DNA from: Kitasatospora sp. GP82
GTDB lineage: Bacteria > Actinomycetota > Actinomycetes > Streptomycetales > Streptomycetaceae
Assembly (NCBI RefSeq): GCF_029892105.1
Contig: NZ_JARZAJ010000014.1
Location: 1 to 64,000, forward strand
Length of the DNA stretch: 64,000 nt
Direction of reading: 5' to 3'
A program made the translations under genes and the position numbers. How positions within the stretch are numbered: the stretch's first letter is position 1; every line of letters starts with the position of its first letter. The notes below the pieces were generated by a model that saw only the letters and a list, made by a program, of their open reading frames with translations, searched no databases and was not told the DNA's origin. This document shows, piece by piece, positions 36,706-45,730 of the stretch.

Positions 36706-39171
36706 GTGGGGGACATCGAACGCACCGCGATCGCGGCCGCGTACCAACTGGCGGAGCCGTCGATGATCGGCGTGCTGATGGGGCGGTCGCGCGGCGGGAC
36801 GGTGGAGCTGCTGCGTCACGAGTACGAGCTGCCGCGGCGCCTCACGGACGCGGTCATCGCCTCCGGCGACCAGGAGTTGCAGGTCGCGCTGGCAAGCAAC
36901 CACTCGGGCGCGGCCGGCATGCGCAAGGCGCACCTGCGCCTGGCTCGGCTGGGCGACCCCGAGGTGGGGCGCGCACTGTACAAGGCGCAGTGGTGGGCCG
37001 ACAGTTCGGACGAGATACGGGCCGCCGTGCTGGCCGGCGCCGATCCGGCGGACCCGGCGTGGCGGTCGCCGGGCGGGCTGGTCGACGAGGTGCTCGACGC
37101 GTCCGGTCGGAACGTCCGGCTGCCGGCGCTCCGGGCGCCGTTTCCCGAGCTGGTCGCATGCGCCCTGCACCAGCACGGCGAGATCCTGCCGCCGTCGATG
37201 GTGGTCGCGGCGTGCCGGGCCGTGCTCGTCCACGGTGGCCGGGACTCGCTCTCGGCGCTCGCCGATCTCGTCCCCGACTGGAACGAGTTGGGCCACCCGG
37301 GGCTGGCCGCACTGCTGCGCCGAGCCGTGGCCGACCCCGACCCGGCCGCCGTCCTGCACGGTGAGCCCTCGGCCACCGACGAGATCATGTACCTGGCACG
37401 CACGCACGCAGGCTGGAGGCTTCCCCAGGGCGTCCCGGTGGCCTGGGACGAGGTGTGCGCCGAGCACCGCCGCCGGCCCTTCTCACCTGACGCGATCATG
37501 GCTCTCAACCGGTTCCCCGGCTGCCCGCAGGACTTGGCCGTGGCGGGCTTCCGCGCCGACCCGGCCGGTACGATGGCGCGAGGCGGGGGGCCGCTGCCGC
37601 CGTCGGTGCTGATCGAACCCGACCTCGCCCTCGACCCCTACCTCGCCTCGTACCGCCTCAGTCAGGCCCTCCGAGGCGGCTTCGCCGAAGGCTGGCTGTC
37701 CGCCGGGTGGATGCTGGCCGAGGTCCGGCCCGCCGCTCTCGCACTGGAGTGCCTGCCGGAGGTCACGACGGCCGACGAGGGCGTGCGCAAGGCGGTCGGG
37801 GAGCTGGTCGCCCCGCTGGGCGCGGACCCGGCCGCCTGGATCGCCCTCTACCGCCTGGTCGGCCGGTTCCAGGGCCCGGCCGAGGCTCTGGTGGCGGCAG
37901 CCTGCGCCGAGGCCGAGCGCGGTGCGGCCGCGTCGTGGCCCCGCCCGCTCGCCGCCGCGTTCCCGTCCCGCGAGCCGGAGTCCGCCCGCAGGATCTTCCA
38001 GGTTCTCCTCGAGCACGCCGAGCAGCACGTGCAGGAGGCCCTGGTCCCGTACCTCGACGGCCGTGCGATCCAGCATCTGCTGGTCTTCGGGCACCCCTCG
38101 CGGCGGGTGCGCGACCGCATCACGGCTGTCCACGGCAGGCCGTCGCAGATCGGGCACGCCTCCCGCTGGGACCTGCCCGCCGAGGCGGTGGAGGAGCTGC
38201 TGGATCTGGACGACCCCGAGGTCAACGCGAAGCTCTACATCTACGGCGCGATCGCCCAGCAGGAGCGCATGCGGATACTCGCAGGCCGGGGCCGTCGGGG
38301 TGACAGTGTCCCGGTTGCCCCCGGGTTGCTCGACGACCTCCTCGAGGTCAAGGCGGCCCACCGCCGCGACTGGCTCACGGCCGGCCATCTCTCCGGGGAC
38401 CCTCGGGTACTGAGGGTGACGCTCAGCAGGTGCAGGCTGCACACGGAGGGCGGCCGGCTGCGCACCCTGATCCGGCTGTGGGAACGGCACGGCCCGCAGG
38501 AGGTCGAGTCCTTCCTGGACGAGCAGCGGTTCCCCGGCCGCAGCAACCCCAAGCACCCGCTGCCCGCCACCACGCACAAGACCGTACGGCAGGCCCTGGC
38601 CGCGCCCGACGGGCTGGCTGTGCTCCGGTCCCGGCTCGCCGCGGAGGAGGCCCCCGAACGGCTGGTGGCACTGCTGCGCAAGGCAGCCGCCGGTTCCGTC
38701 GCCGACCGGGTACGGCACCTGGTGGCGGAGGGCACCGTCCTGCCCTGGCCGCAGCTGACGCAGGCTCACACCGCCGAACCGTTCTCGGCGAGCCTGCTCG
38801 CCGCCCTCGGTGCGGTGCGGGACTGCCCCCGGATCCTCCTCCTGGCGGCGCTGCGCGCGCAGGTGCTGCAACCTCGCGCCGAAGGCATGGACTGGCTGTC
38901 CCAGGCCCTGGACGACGGCCGGCTGACCACCGCCGACGTCCTCCAGCACGCCCGCCCGGCCCCCACCGTCCTTGCCTTCCTCACCGCAACGGACATCAAC
39001 TACCGCCCGGCCGTCCCCCGTTGGCGGCCGCCCCACCGCGAGGCGGCCGAGCTGCTCCGGGAGCACCTGGGTGCCGACCCCGAGGCATGGGCAGCCGCCC
39101 TCCACCTGCTCCCGGGCTTCACCGGCTCACTCCCGGAGCTGCTCGCCACCACGGCGGCCGCCGGTGCCTGA
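36706..39171 (+). CDS. Large helical-repeat protein of unknown function
   Basis: An 821-residue soluble protein, not recognised as an enzyme. It is almost entirely Leu/Ala/Arg-rich helices in units of about 35-45 residues ('DQELQVALASNHSG', 'VRDRITAVHGRP', 'VNAKLYIYGAIAQQERMRIL', 'SLLAALGAVRDCP'). This fits a HEAT/armadillo-like solenoid used for protein binding. There is no signal peptide or membrane segment. The GTG at 36706 has GAGGAG 8 nt upstream. It is a single gene, and converges on the MFS gene with only 23 bp between stops. Streptomycetes encode similar orphan solenoids; no function is claimed. Confidence 0.8.
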   Translation: MGDIERTAIAAAYQLAEPSMIGVLMGRSRGGTVELLRHEYELPRRLTDAVIASGDQELQVALASNHSGAAGMRKAHLRLARLGDPEVGRALYKAQWWADSSDEIRAAVLAGADPADPAWRSPGGLVDEVLDASGRNVRLPALRAPFPELVACALHQHGEILPPSMVVAACRAVLVHGGRDSLSALADLVPDWNELGHPGLAALLRRAVADPDPAAVLHGEPSATDEIMYLARTHAGWRLPQGVPVAWDEVCAEHRRRPFSPDAIMALNRFPGCPQDLAVAGFRADPAGTMARGGGPLPPSVLIEPDLALDPYLASYRLSQALRGGFAEGWLSAGWMLAEVRPAALALECLPEVTTADEGVRKAVGELVAPLGADPAAWIALYRLVGRFQGPAEALVAAACAEAERGAAASWPRPLAAAFPSREPESARRIFQVLLEHAEQHVQEALVPYLDGRAIQHLLVFGHPSRRVRDRITAVHGRPSQIGHASRWDLPAEAVEELLDLDDPEVNAKLYIYGAIAQQERMRILAGRGRRGDSVPVAPGLLDDLLEVKAAHRRDWLTAGHLSGDPRVLRVTLSRCRLHTEGGRLRTLIRLWERHGPQEVESFLDEQRFPGRSNPKHPLPATTHKTVRQALAAPDGLAVLRSRLAAEEAPERLVALLRKAAAGSVADRVRHLVAEGTVLPWPQLTQAHTAEPFSASLLAALGAVRDCPRILLLAALRAQVLQPRAEGMDWLSQALDDGRLTTADVLQHARPAPTVLAFLTATDINYRPAVPRWRPPHREAAELLREHLGADPEAWAAALHLLPGFTGSLPELLATTAAAGA

Positions 39172-39194
39172 ACCGTCGCCCTCGGGTCATCGGG

Positions 39195-40418
39195 TCAGGC
39201 GGGGCGGTGATCGCGGGGAAGGCTCGTCAGGACGCTCAGCGCAAGAACGGCGACCGCGGCGGCGAAGACCGTTCCGGCGGTGCGCAGCCCGGTGTCCACG
39301 ATGAGCACACCCACGCCGATCGCCGGCAGTGCCAGCATGACGTAGAGCACCGCGAACAGCGCCGAGAACGCCTGGCCGCGCACCGCTGCCTCGACCCGCC
39401 CGGTGATCAGCGCGATCCCGTCGCCGAGCGCGAGGCCGCCGGCGAGTCCGACGATCACCGCGGCGGCGACCAGCGGGGCGAGTGCCGCGGTGAGCATCGC
39501 GGCCGCGATCAGCGCGGCGGCGGCGACCAGTCCCAGGCAGGCGATCGGCAGCACCGCCCGGGGTGCCAGCACCCGGGCCAGGAGCTGGCCGGCGCCCGCG
39601 CCCAGGAAGGCGAGGGCCATCGTGGCCCCGGACAGTGCCGGGGTGTTCAGCTTCAGGACGGTGGCGAAGAAGAGGCCCGCGGTGGCGGTGAGAACACCGA
39701 GCACCGCGAAGCCCGCCCCCGCCGCGAGGGCGCAGCGGATGAACGGCGCGCGGATCCCGGCGGGGATCCTGGGCAGCGAGAGGGCGAACAGGTGCCCGCT
39801 CGTGCGGCGGGGGACGGTCTCCGGCACCCAGGCCAGGAGCAGCAGGGTGAGCACGACGAGGGCGGCGTCGACGTACCAGACCAGTCGCAGGGGTTCGGGG
39901 GCCCACTCCGCCATGATCCCGGCGAGCAGTGGGCCGCCGGCCAGGCCGCCCATATTGGCGGCCAGCGCGATCCGGCCCGCCCTGACCTGTTCGCCGGGCG
40001 CGGCGAGTTCCGTGAGGTGGGCGGTGGCCGCCCCGGTGACCAGGGCGGCGGAGAGCCCGGAGAGCACCCGGCCGAGAAGGAGGATCGCCAGGCTGTCCGC
40101 CGCCAGGAAGACGCTCGCGGCCGCACCGGCCAGCACCAGTGCGGCGGCGGTCACCGGTCGGCGGCCCAGCCGGTCGGAGAGCGAACCGAAGCAGAGCAGA
40201 CCCGCGACGACGCCGAGCGCGTAGACCGCGAAGGCGACCGTGACCATCAGCGAGGAGAAGCCGAAGGCCTGCTCGTACCGGGGGTAGAGCGGGGTGGGGA
40301 CGGTCGTGCCGACCATGGTTGCCCAGAAGGCGGCGGCTACGGCTGCGGTCGCCGCACCCCCGTGGATCCGGGGTCGGCGGGTGCGGAGGCGGGAGGTCGT
40401 GTTGTCGAACGTGGTCAT
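39195..40418 (-). CDS. MFS transporter (drug/metabolite exporter-like)
   Basis: A 407-residue major facilitator with about 12 predicted transmembrane helices. The A-motif loop between helices 2 and 3 is 'GSLSDRLGRRPV', and 'NMGGLAGGPLLAGIMAEWAP' resembles the helix 5 antiporter motif. Family members export drugs or small metabolites by proton exchange. The ATG at 40418 has GGAG 7-10 nt upstream; an upstream extension would be unlike any MFS N-terminus. It is alone on the minus strand. A hairpin upstream (40596-40634) may be its operator. Confidence 0.9.
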   Translation of the reverse strand: MTTFDNTTSRLRTRRPRIHGGAATAAVAAAFWATMVGTTVPTPLYPRYEQAFGFSSLMVTVAFAVYALGVVAGLLCFGSLSDRLGRRPVTAAALVLAGAAASVFLAADSLAILLLGRVLSGLSAALVTGAATAHLTELAAPGEQVRAGRIALAANMGGLAGGPLLAGIMAEWAPEPLRLVWYVDAALVVLTLLLLAWVPETVPRRTSGHLFALSLPRIPAGIRAPFIRCALAAGAGFAVLGVLTATAGLFFATVLKLNTPALSGATMALAFLGAGAGQLLARVLAPRAVLPIACLGLVAAAALIAAAMLTAALAPLVAAAVIVGLAGGLALGDGIALITGRVEAAVRGQAFSALFAVLYVMLALPAIGVGVLIVDTGLRTAGTVFAAAVAVLALSVLTSLPRDHRPA

Positions 40419-40837
40419 CTGGTCTCCGGGGGACGGAGTGCCGCGTCGCGCGGACGAGGTGTCCCCGAGCCGGAACCCGAACGGCCCGCCACGCCCGGTA
40501 ACGCCAATCCGTCTCGATCCGGCACGCCGCCCGAACCACGGAATTCCTCTCCGGACTCGCCCACTCGCCCAGTGTGGCACCTCGCGGAGGCCGTTGGCAC
40601 CGGGTTCGGCACAAGCTCTGCCGTACCCGGTGCCGACGTGTGGGACTCGAACTGTCCGGCTGGGCCTGCCAGTAGCTTCCGTGCGAGCCGCCGCTGCCGA
40701 ATCAACCCCCACCTCACCGAACCGCCCCCCACCGGCGGCGCCGGCAGGGTGCGGGGGACGGTGACGGTGCCGGTGGGGTCATCGGGTCATGCCCGGTGTG
40801 GATCCCGCTGTCGCGTGGGACTTTGGGGTGCCGGTGC
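40419..40837. other. Intergenic region upstream of MFS gene
   Basis: About 420 bp between the MFS start and the end of the DUF4360 gene. No gene is supported. A 10-bp perfect inverted repeat, GGCACCGGGT at 40596-40605 and ACCCGGTGCC at 40625-40634 with a 19-bp centre, lies about 180 bp before the MFS start and is a candidate operator or upstream hairpin. Confidence 0.5.
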
Positions 40838-41473
40838 TCAGGGGCACTGCTTCCAGGCGAGGTGGTAGGTGGTGTTGATGTTGCCGTCGGTGGAGTCCAT
40901 GGTCATGAAGCTGGTGGTCCTGGTCGGGTCGGAGGTGCCCGCGCTCACCCGCAGCTCGGTGTTGATGTTGAAGTTGCGTTCCTCTCCGCAGGGTGCGAAG
41001 ACGAGGGAGGCGACGTCGACCGAGTCGGTGGCCTGCCAGTTGTTGTCGAGTCCTCCGTTGAACTGGTGGCTGAGCGAGCTGGTCTGGGGGTCGCCCTGGA
41101 AGTAGTAGTTGGCCTTCTCGGTGCCGGTCGCGCCGGGCTCCAGGTGGGCGAAGCCGCGGTAGTCGGCGGAGGCGATGGCGTAGGTGAAGCCCTGGGGGAC
41201 GTGGACGTTGAGGTCGAGCTGGCAGTTCTTGCGGAAGTCGGTCCGTTTGGCGCCGAGGCCGACCTGGGCGAGGTAGTTGCTGTAGGTCACGGTGAAGGCG
41301 GTGTTGTCCGGGGAGACGGCGACGGCGGCCGTCCCGGCGGGACAGCCGGAGCCGTTGACCGTTGCCACGTCGATCACGATCCTGTCCGGCGGCGGAGTCA
41401 TCGACCAGGTGAAGCCCGTTGAGCCGAGCAGCGATACGGCGGCACCGGCGACGGCCAGGGCGCGTAACATCAT
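40838..41473 (-). CDS. DUF4360 secreted protein
   Basis: A 211-residue exported protein. Residues 1-22 form a short signal peptide ('MMLRALAVAGAAVSLLGSTGF'). The remainder matches DUF4360: 'GSGCPAGTAAVAVSPDNTAFTVTYSNYLAQVG', 'KNCQLDLNVHVPQGFTYAIASADYRGFAHLEPGA', 'ANYYFQG', and a final Cys in 'AWKQCP'. Function of the family is unknown; members are shared by actinobacteria and fungi, are secreted, and are probably disulfide-linked. ATG at 41473 with AAGGAAG upstream. It sits near an M20 peptidase in the same direction. Confidence 0.88.
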   Translation of the reverse strand: MMLRALAVAGAAVSLLGSTGFTWSMTPPPDRIVIDVATVNGSGCPAGTAAVAVSPDNTAFTVTYSNYLAQVGLGAKRTDFRKNCQLDLNVHVPQGFTYAIASADYRGFAHLEPGATGTEKANYYFQGDPQTSSLSHQFNGGLDNNWQATDSVDVASLVFAPCGEERNFNINTELRVSAGTSDPTRTTSFMTMDSTDGNINTTYHLAWKQCP

Positions 41474-41607
41474 GGCTCTTCCTTCCGCTCGTGCATGGAT
41501 TTCGGGCGCACGGTGAGGATTTGAGGCGCCGAAATTTGGCGTGTCCATGGCACCATGGCTCGGCGTCGGCGTCCATAGGCGTGGCAGGACTGCACGGTGA
41601 CGTTCCG

Positions 41608-42954
41608 TCAGTACGTCCCGAGGAACCGGTCGAGGACGCGTACGCCGAAGCCGAGCCCGGCCACCGGGACGCGTTCGTCGACGCCGTGGAACATGCGCTG
41701 GTAGTGCAGACCGGGATCGAGCAGCAGCGGCGCGAACCCGTAGCAGGCGATACCCAGGCGGGCGAAGGTCTTGGCGTCCGTTCCGCCGGACATCAGATAC
41801 GGGACGGGATGCCCGGCAGGGTCCTCGGCCCGCAGTGCGGCGGTCATCGCCTCGAACGCCGGGCCGGAGTGGTCGCCGGACGGGGCCTCCTCCAGATTGA
41901 TGAACTCCCGTACCACGCCGGGCCCGAGAAGGCGCTCCACCGTCGTCAGGTACTCCTCCCGGGTGCCGGGCAGGAAGCGGCCGTCCACCTGAGCATGCGC
42001 ACTGCACGGCACGACGTTGACCTTGCGTCCGGCCTGCAGGACGGTGGGGGTCGCGGAGTTGCGGACGGTGGTGGCGAACAGCTCGCCGACCCGGCCCAGA
42101 CGGACGGCCTCCGCCTCCAGTCGGTCGCGGTCGATGACGGTGCCGAGGATGCGTTCGAGCTCCGCGATCAGGGCCTCCACCGGCGGCGTCAGCCGGGTGG
42201 GCCAGGAGTGGGCGGCCAGCGCGGACAGGGCGTGGACGAGGGTGGAGACGGCATTGTCCGTGCCGCTCCTGGAGCCGTGCCCGGCGGTGCCGGTCGTGGT
42301 CAGGTTCATCCATGCGGTGCCGCGTTCGCCCACGGCGACCGGATAGACCCGCGCCCCGTCGCCGTCCGCTCCCGCCCCCGGGCGGGCCGGGACGGAGAAC
42401 CCCCCGGACTCGCCGATCGCCTCGCGGCAGTCCGCGAAGTGCTCCCGATGGCGGGAGGCCACGAAGCGTGCGCCGAACTCACCGGTGGACTCCTCGTCCG
42501 CGAGGAAGGCGAGCACGATGTCCCGGCGTGGACGGCGACCCGTGCGGGCCCAGGAGCGGACGAGGGCGAGCGTCGTGGCGACGGCGCCCTTCATGTCCAC
42601 CGCGCCCCTGCCCCACAGGCAGCCGTCATACAGGTCTCCGGAGAGCGGATGCCGGGACCAGTCGGCGGCATCGAAGGGAACGGTGTCCAGATGGCCGTGG
42701 ACGAGCAGCGGCGCGCGGACGGGATCGGTGCCCGCGACGCGCGCGAGCACACTGGTCCGTCGCGGAGCGGCCTCCACGACCAGGGGCTCGATCCCGGCCT
42801 CCGCCAGCTGTGCCGCCACGTACTCCGCGGCAGGGCGTTCGCCCGGTCCCGTACCGTCGCCCGGGTTGGTGGTGTCGATGCGCAGCAGGTCCTGGCAGAT
42901 GCGGACCGCCTCGGTGTCGGCCTGCCCGTCGGGCGGCTGAGGGGAGAGGGTCAT
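41608..42954 (-). CDS. M20-family metallopeptidase (ArgE/DapE/carboxypeptidase-like)
   Basis: A 448-residue cytosolic hydrolase of the M20/M25/M40 family. The zinc ligands are visible: His in 'LVHGHLDTVPF', bridging Asp in 'GRGAVDMKGAVA', the catalytic Glu pair in 'LADEESTGEFG', and a late His in 'LHYQRMFHGVDERV'. The dimerisation lid ('GTAGHGSRSG', then 'NVVPCSAHAQVDGRFLPG') is present. Such enzymes split amide bonds of acyl-amino acids or dipeptides. ATG 42954 is preceded by AAGGA. No operon partner is close; the DUF4360 gene follows 135 bp downstream. Confidence 0.9.
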   Translation of the reverse strand: MTLSPQPPDGQADTEAVRICQDLLRIDTTNPGDGTGPGERPAAEYVAAQLAEAGIEPLVVEAAPRRTSVLARVAGTDPVRAPLLVHGHLDTVPFDAADWSRHPLSGDLYDGCLWGRGAVDMKGAVATTLALVRSWARTGRRPRRDIVLAFLADEESTGEFGARFVASRHREHFADCREAIGESGGFSVPARPGAGADGDGARVYPVAVGERGTAWMNLTTTGTAGHGSRSGTDNAVSTLVHALSALAAHSWPTRLTPPVEALIAELERILGTVIDRDRLEAEAVRLGRVGELFATTVRNSATPTVLQAGRKVNVVPCSAHAQVDGRFLPGTREEYLTTVERLLGPGVVREFINLEEAPSGDHSGPAFEAMTAALRAEDPAGHPVPYLMSGGTDAKTFARLGIACYGFAPLLLDPGLHYQRMFHGVDERVPVAGLGFGVRVLDRFLGTY

Positions 42955-43421
42955 CGGCTGTCCTTCCGGTCGCGGAGGCCGGCCGGCCGAAGTGCTCCTC
43001 GGCCGACGTGTCGGCAACGATGGTGCGGATCTCGAAGGTGGCGGCGGTCCGGGTTGCGCCGGGTGCCGTGCAGCCGACCGTACAGCGACGGGTCGGCTCG
43101 ACCGCGCGGATCGCGGCGACGGTCCCGGCGAGGCGGGCGACACGGGTTGACGTGGCCGACGTGGGTGGCGTGGGCAGCCGGACTCGAAGCGGTGCGGTTC
43201 CGATGGCCGGGCGGGCGTCACCGCCCGTTGCCCGTGGGCGGGAGCATCGTTGACAGAGCGTGCATGAACGAGAGGCAGCCACCGGCAGCGACCGAACCGC
43301 CCCGGCGGGCAGCCCGGTCTCGAAAGCCCGGGCCGTGCAGGCCGGACCAGTGGACGACATGACGGCCCGTCCGTACATCGGGATCAGGGTTCCATCGTGG
43401 TGACAAAAACCGAATGACGCG
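42955..43421. other. Intergenic region, no gene seen
   Basis: About 470 bp upstream of the M20 peptidase. Only scattered short frames exist, none with an RBS and coding-like usage. Base composition drops near 43395-43440, before the fragmented small gene that follows. Confidence 0.45.
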
Positions 43422-43626
43422 GTGATCGGGTGGCTGAAAAACTTGCTGGGAGAGGCGACAGTTCGGGCATCGTGCCCGCTTCCGCTGGACCAGGAACCTC
43501 CCCGTCGGCGGACACGCCGGCAAGGACAACCGGATCACCGGCGCACGTGCCCTGTTCGTATGCAAGAGCCCGGGCTGCGGCCGGACCGGCCTCCGGCCCG
43601 GACCACCGGAACGGGTATCCGATTAG
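43422..43626 (+). pseudogene. Possible frameshifted zinc-ribbon-like small gene
   Basis: A GTG at 43422 opens 'MIGWLKNLLGE', then coding character moves to another frame. From 43438 that second frame, which has no start codon, reads 'RRQFGHRARFRWTRNLP', 'GGHAGKDNRITGARALFVC' and 'KSPGCGRTGLRPGPPERV' up to a TAG at 43624-43626. The Cys/His spacing recalls a small zinc ribbon. One base change near 43450-43465 would join the two. Recognition is weak. Confidence 0.35.
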
Positions 43627-43769
43627 GTCGTTTATGGCACGTTATGTTCGTGAATATGGCGATCTGTCAGTTCCCCTGCCCGCAGTGTGATGTGCGCTAT
43701 AGGGGCTTGTGTCCTCCGGGTCGATCTGCCTAGCGTTCGGTCTGTTCGCATCTGCGGACCCTGCTGCCG

Positions 43770-43962
43770 GACGCCGAGTCCTGTCCACCGGTCGGCGGGA
43801 CGCCGAACAGTGCACTGGGCAGGAGCGGGGGAACCAGGTGGTTGCCGTACCCCGCTCTGCCCTCCTACGGGCTTGCCGGGGCTGCGGCTTGGGGTGAAGC
43901 CGTCCTTCTGGGCGGCCGGGCTACCTCACGGCCCGAACCCGACAGCTCACCTCGTAGGCGTC
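43770..43962 (+). ncRNA. ydaO-yuaA type cyclic-di-AMP riboswitch
   Basis: The leader holds the conserved blocks of the c-di-AMP riboswitch in order: a 5' GACGCCGAG that pairs with 3' GGCGTC (43770-43775 with 43957-43962), then CGGGGGAACCA near 43835, GGGGTGAAGCC near 43895, and the diagnostic CCGAACCCGACAGCTCACCT followed by CGTAGGC at 43932-43958. It ends a few bases before the RBS and 15 nt before the ATG of the CAP-domain gene. In streptomycetes this riboswitch controls cell-wall-remodelling genes, usually switching them off when c-di-AMP is high. Confidence 0.88.
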
Positions 43963-43977
43963 GCAGAGGAACGTCCT

Positions 43978-44856
43978 ATGCCGAGTTCAAGTACCGGCCG
44001 CCATCGCCGTCCGCGCCGGAAGTACGCCCCGCGCCTTGCCGCTACCGCGGGGGTCGCCGGCGCCGGGCTCATGCTGCCGCTGGTGAGCGCGAGCGGAGCC
44101 TCCGCGGCTCCCGGCGCCCACTCGTACGGTTCCCACGCGCAGTGGCGGGAGCACCACTGGGACCACCAGCACCACCACCAGGACGACTCCCACGAGGTCA
44201 CGCCGGCCGGAGCGTCCCATGCGCCTTCGTCCCCGTCGGCGTCCGCCACCCACGCCCACGCCCCCGCCCCCACGCGCCCGGCGGCCGGCTCCCACAGCGC
44301 ACATCCTGTGGCCACGCCGACCAGGGCGTCCTCGCCCTCGGCCGCCCCGTCCCACGCTCCGGCCCCCTCGCACGCGTCCGCCCCCGCTCCGGCTCCGGCT
44401 CCGGCTCCCGCGACCGCGCAACCCAGTAGCGACTCGGACGCCGTGCAGCAGGTGCTCGCCCTGATCAACCAGGCGCGGGCCGCCCAGGGCCTGCCCGCCT
44501 ACACCATCACGACGGGGCTGACCCACAGCGCCGAGGCCCACAACCAGCTGATGGCCGGCGGGTGCGGCATGTCCCACCAGTGCCCGGGCGAGGCCGAGTT
44601 GGGGGACCGCGAAACGGCTCAGGGCATCCAGTGGAACGCCGTCGGGGAGAACATAGGCGAGGGCGGCCCGGTCGCCTCCGCCACCCAGGACATCGCCTCC
44701 ATGGCCGTCAGCCTGACGCAGGACATGCTGAACGAGACGCCGCCGGACGACGGCCACCGCAAGAACATCCTCAGCTCGGAGTTCACCCACATAGGCATCG
44801 CCGTCCACCGGGACAGCCAGGGAACCGTCTGGCTCACCCAGGACTTCTCCAACTGA
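43978..44856 (+). CDS. Secreted CAP (SCP/PR-1) domain protein
   Basis: A 292-residue exported protein. A signal peptide with a basic start (about 1-40, ending near 'SGASAAPG') is followed by a His-rich segment ('REHHWDHQHHHQDD'), a long Ser/Pro/Ala/His linker, and a C-terminal CAP domain from about residue 155: 'VLALINQARAAQGLPAYTIT', 'AEAHNQLMAGGCGMSHQCPGE', 'WNAVGENIGEGG', 'GHRKNILSSEFTHIGIAVHRD'. CAP proteins act at the envelope, and some bind lipids or wall polymers. Its AGAGGAA ribosome-binding site directly follows the c-di-AMP riboswitch, so expression should follow c-di-AMP level. The His-rich part may bind metal. Confidence 0.9.
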   Translation: MPSSSTGRHRRPRRKYAPRLAATAGVAGAGLMLPLVSASGASAAPGAHSYGSHAQWREHHWDHQHHHQDDSHEVTPAGASHAPSSPSASATHAHAPAPTRPAAGSHSAHPVATPTRASSPSAAPSHAPAPSHASAPAPAPAPAPATAQPSSDSDAVQQVLALINQARAAQGLPAYTITTGLTHSAEAHNQLMAGGCGMSHQCPGEAELGDRETAQGIQWNAVGENIGEGGPVASATQDIASMAVSLTQDMLNETPPDDGHRKNILSSEFTHIGIAVHRDSQGTVWLTQDFSN

Positions 44857-44997
44857 GCCGTGCCCTGCGGCTGTGACCCGGGCGCCTCGGACCGGCACCG
44901 CGAACGGCGTTGCCCGGCAGCCTGCCGGGACGCGCCGGGAGCCCGGTGAAAGTCCGTGAGCGCGTGGGACGAGTGTGCGCGGACGAGTGTGCGTGAC

Positions 44998-45050
44998 ATC
45001 CGCTCCCACCCGGCCTCGCTCCTCGGAGCCGACGCAGGGTGGGAGCGGAT
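44998..45050. terminator. Terminator hairpin between convergent genes
   Basis: A perfect 14-bp stem (44998-45011 with 45037-45050) with a 25-nt loop that can itself fold. It lies between the CAP-domain gene and the convergent MoxR operon. A 13-bp direct repeat (GGACGAGTGTGCG) precedes it near 44968-44993. Confidence 0.8.
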
Positions 45051-45070
45051 CTTGCCGGCCGGACCGGGTT

Positions 45071-45730
45071 TCAAGGCCGGCGACAGCCGGGCCCGTCCGC
45101 CGGTGGGTCCTCGGCAGGCCGGGTCCACAGGGCGGCCCCCACGCCGAAGGCGGCGACGGCCACCCCGAGCACCGCGAGCGGACGCGCCCAGTCGACGGCT
45201 CCGGTCGGTACGAGGGCGGCCGAAAGTACCAGGCCGGCCGCGGCGAAGGCGGCAAACGCGGGCAGCGGGCCGCTCGGACTGCGGCCGGGTCCTGACCTGT
45301 CGACGAACAGCAGGTAGCCGACCAGGAGGGCGGTGACGGCGGCTGCCAGCCAGGCCGGGGGTGTGTTGAGAGCGGCGAGAACCACGCAGCCGGCGGCGAG
45401 CACGGTGTTGCGGTGCCGGGCCAGCCGGGCGAGCCAGGTGGACCACCGGTCGAACCGGGAGCGGGTGGGCGGCGGAGCGGCCCACCACGCGAAGCCGGCC
45501 GCGGCGAGCGGCAGTACGACGTCGGTGAGGAGACTGTCCCCGGCGCCCGGCCTGACCTTGTGCCCGCCGGGGTTGCAGGCGGTGACGGCCAGCGCGACGC
45601 CCAGGCAGCGCGCGGCGGAGCGCTCCAGTCCTCGGGGTCTCGTCCCGGCGCCGCCGCCGGACATGGGACCGGAACCGGCAGTGCGGGCCGTACCGCCGAC
45701 GGCCTCCGACAGGGGACGGGTGTCGCTCAT
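45071..45730 (-). CDS. Membrane protein at end of MoxR operon
   Basis: A 219-residue integral membrane protein with about five or six hydrophobic helices ('LGVALAVTAC', 'LLTDVVLPLAAAGFAWWAA', 'TVLAAGCVVLAAL', 'WLAAAVTALLVGYLLFV', 'FAAFAAAGLVLSAALV', 'PLAVLGVAVAAFGVGAALW'). The first 40 residues are Gly/Arg-rich and polar. I do not recognise a family. The ATG overlaps the DUF58 stop by 4 nt, so it belongs to the operon and may be the membrane partner of the MoxR/DUF58 pair. Confidence 0.8.
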   Translation of the reverse strand: MSDTRPLSEAVGGTARTAGSGPMSGGGAGTRPRGLERSAARCLGVALAVTACNPGGHKVRPGAGDSLLTDVVLPLAAAGFAWWAAPPPTRSRFDRWSTWLARLARHRNTVLAAGCVVLAALNTPPAWLAAAVTALLVGYLLFVDRSGPGRSPSGPLPAFAAFAAAGLVLSAALVPTGAVDWARPLAVLGVAVAAFGVGAALWTRPAEDPPADGPGCRRP

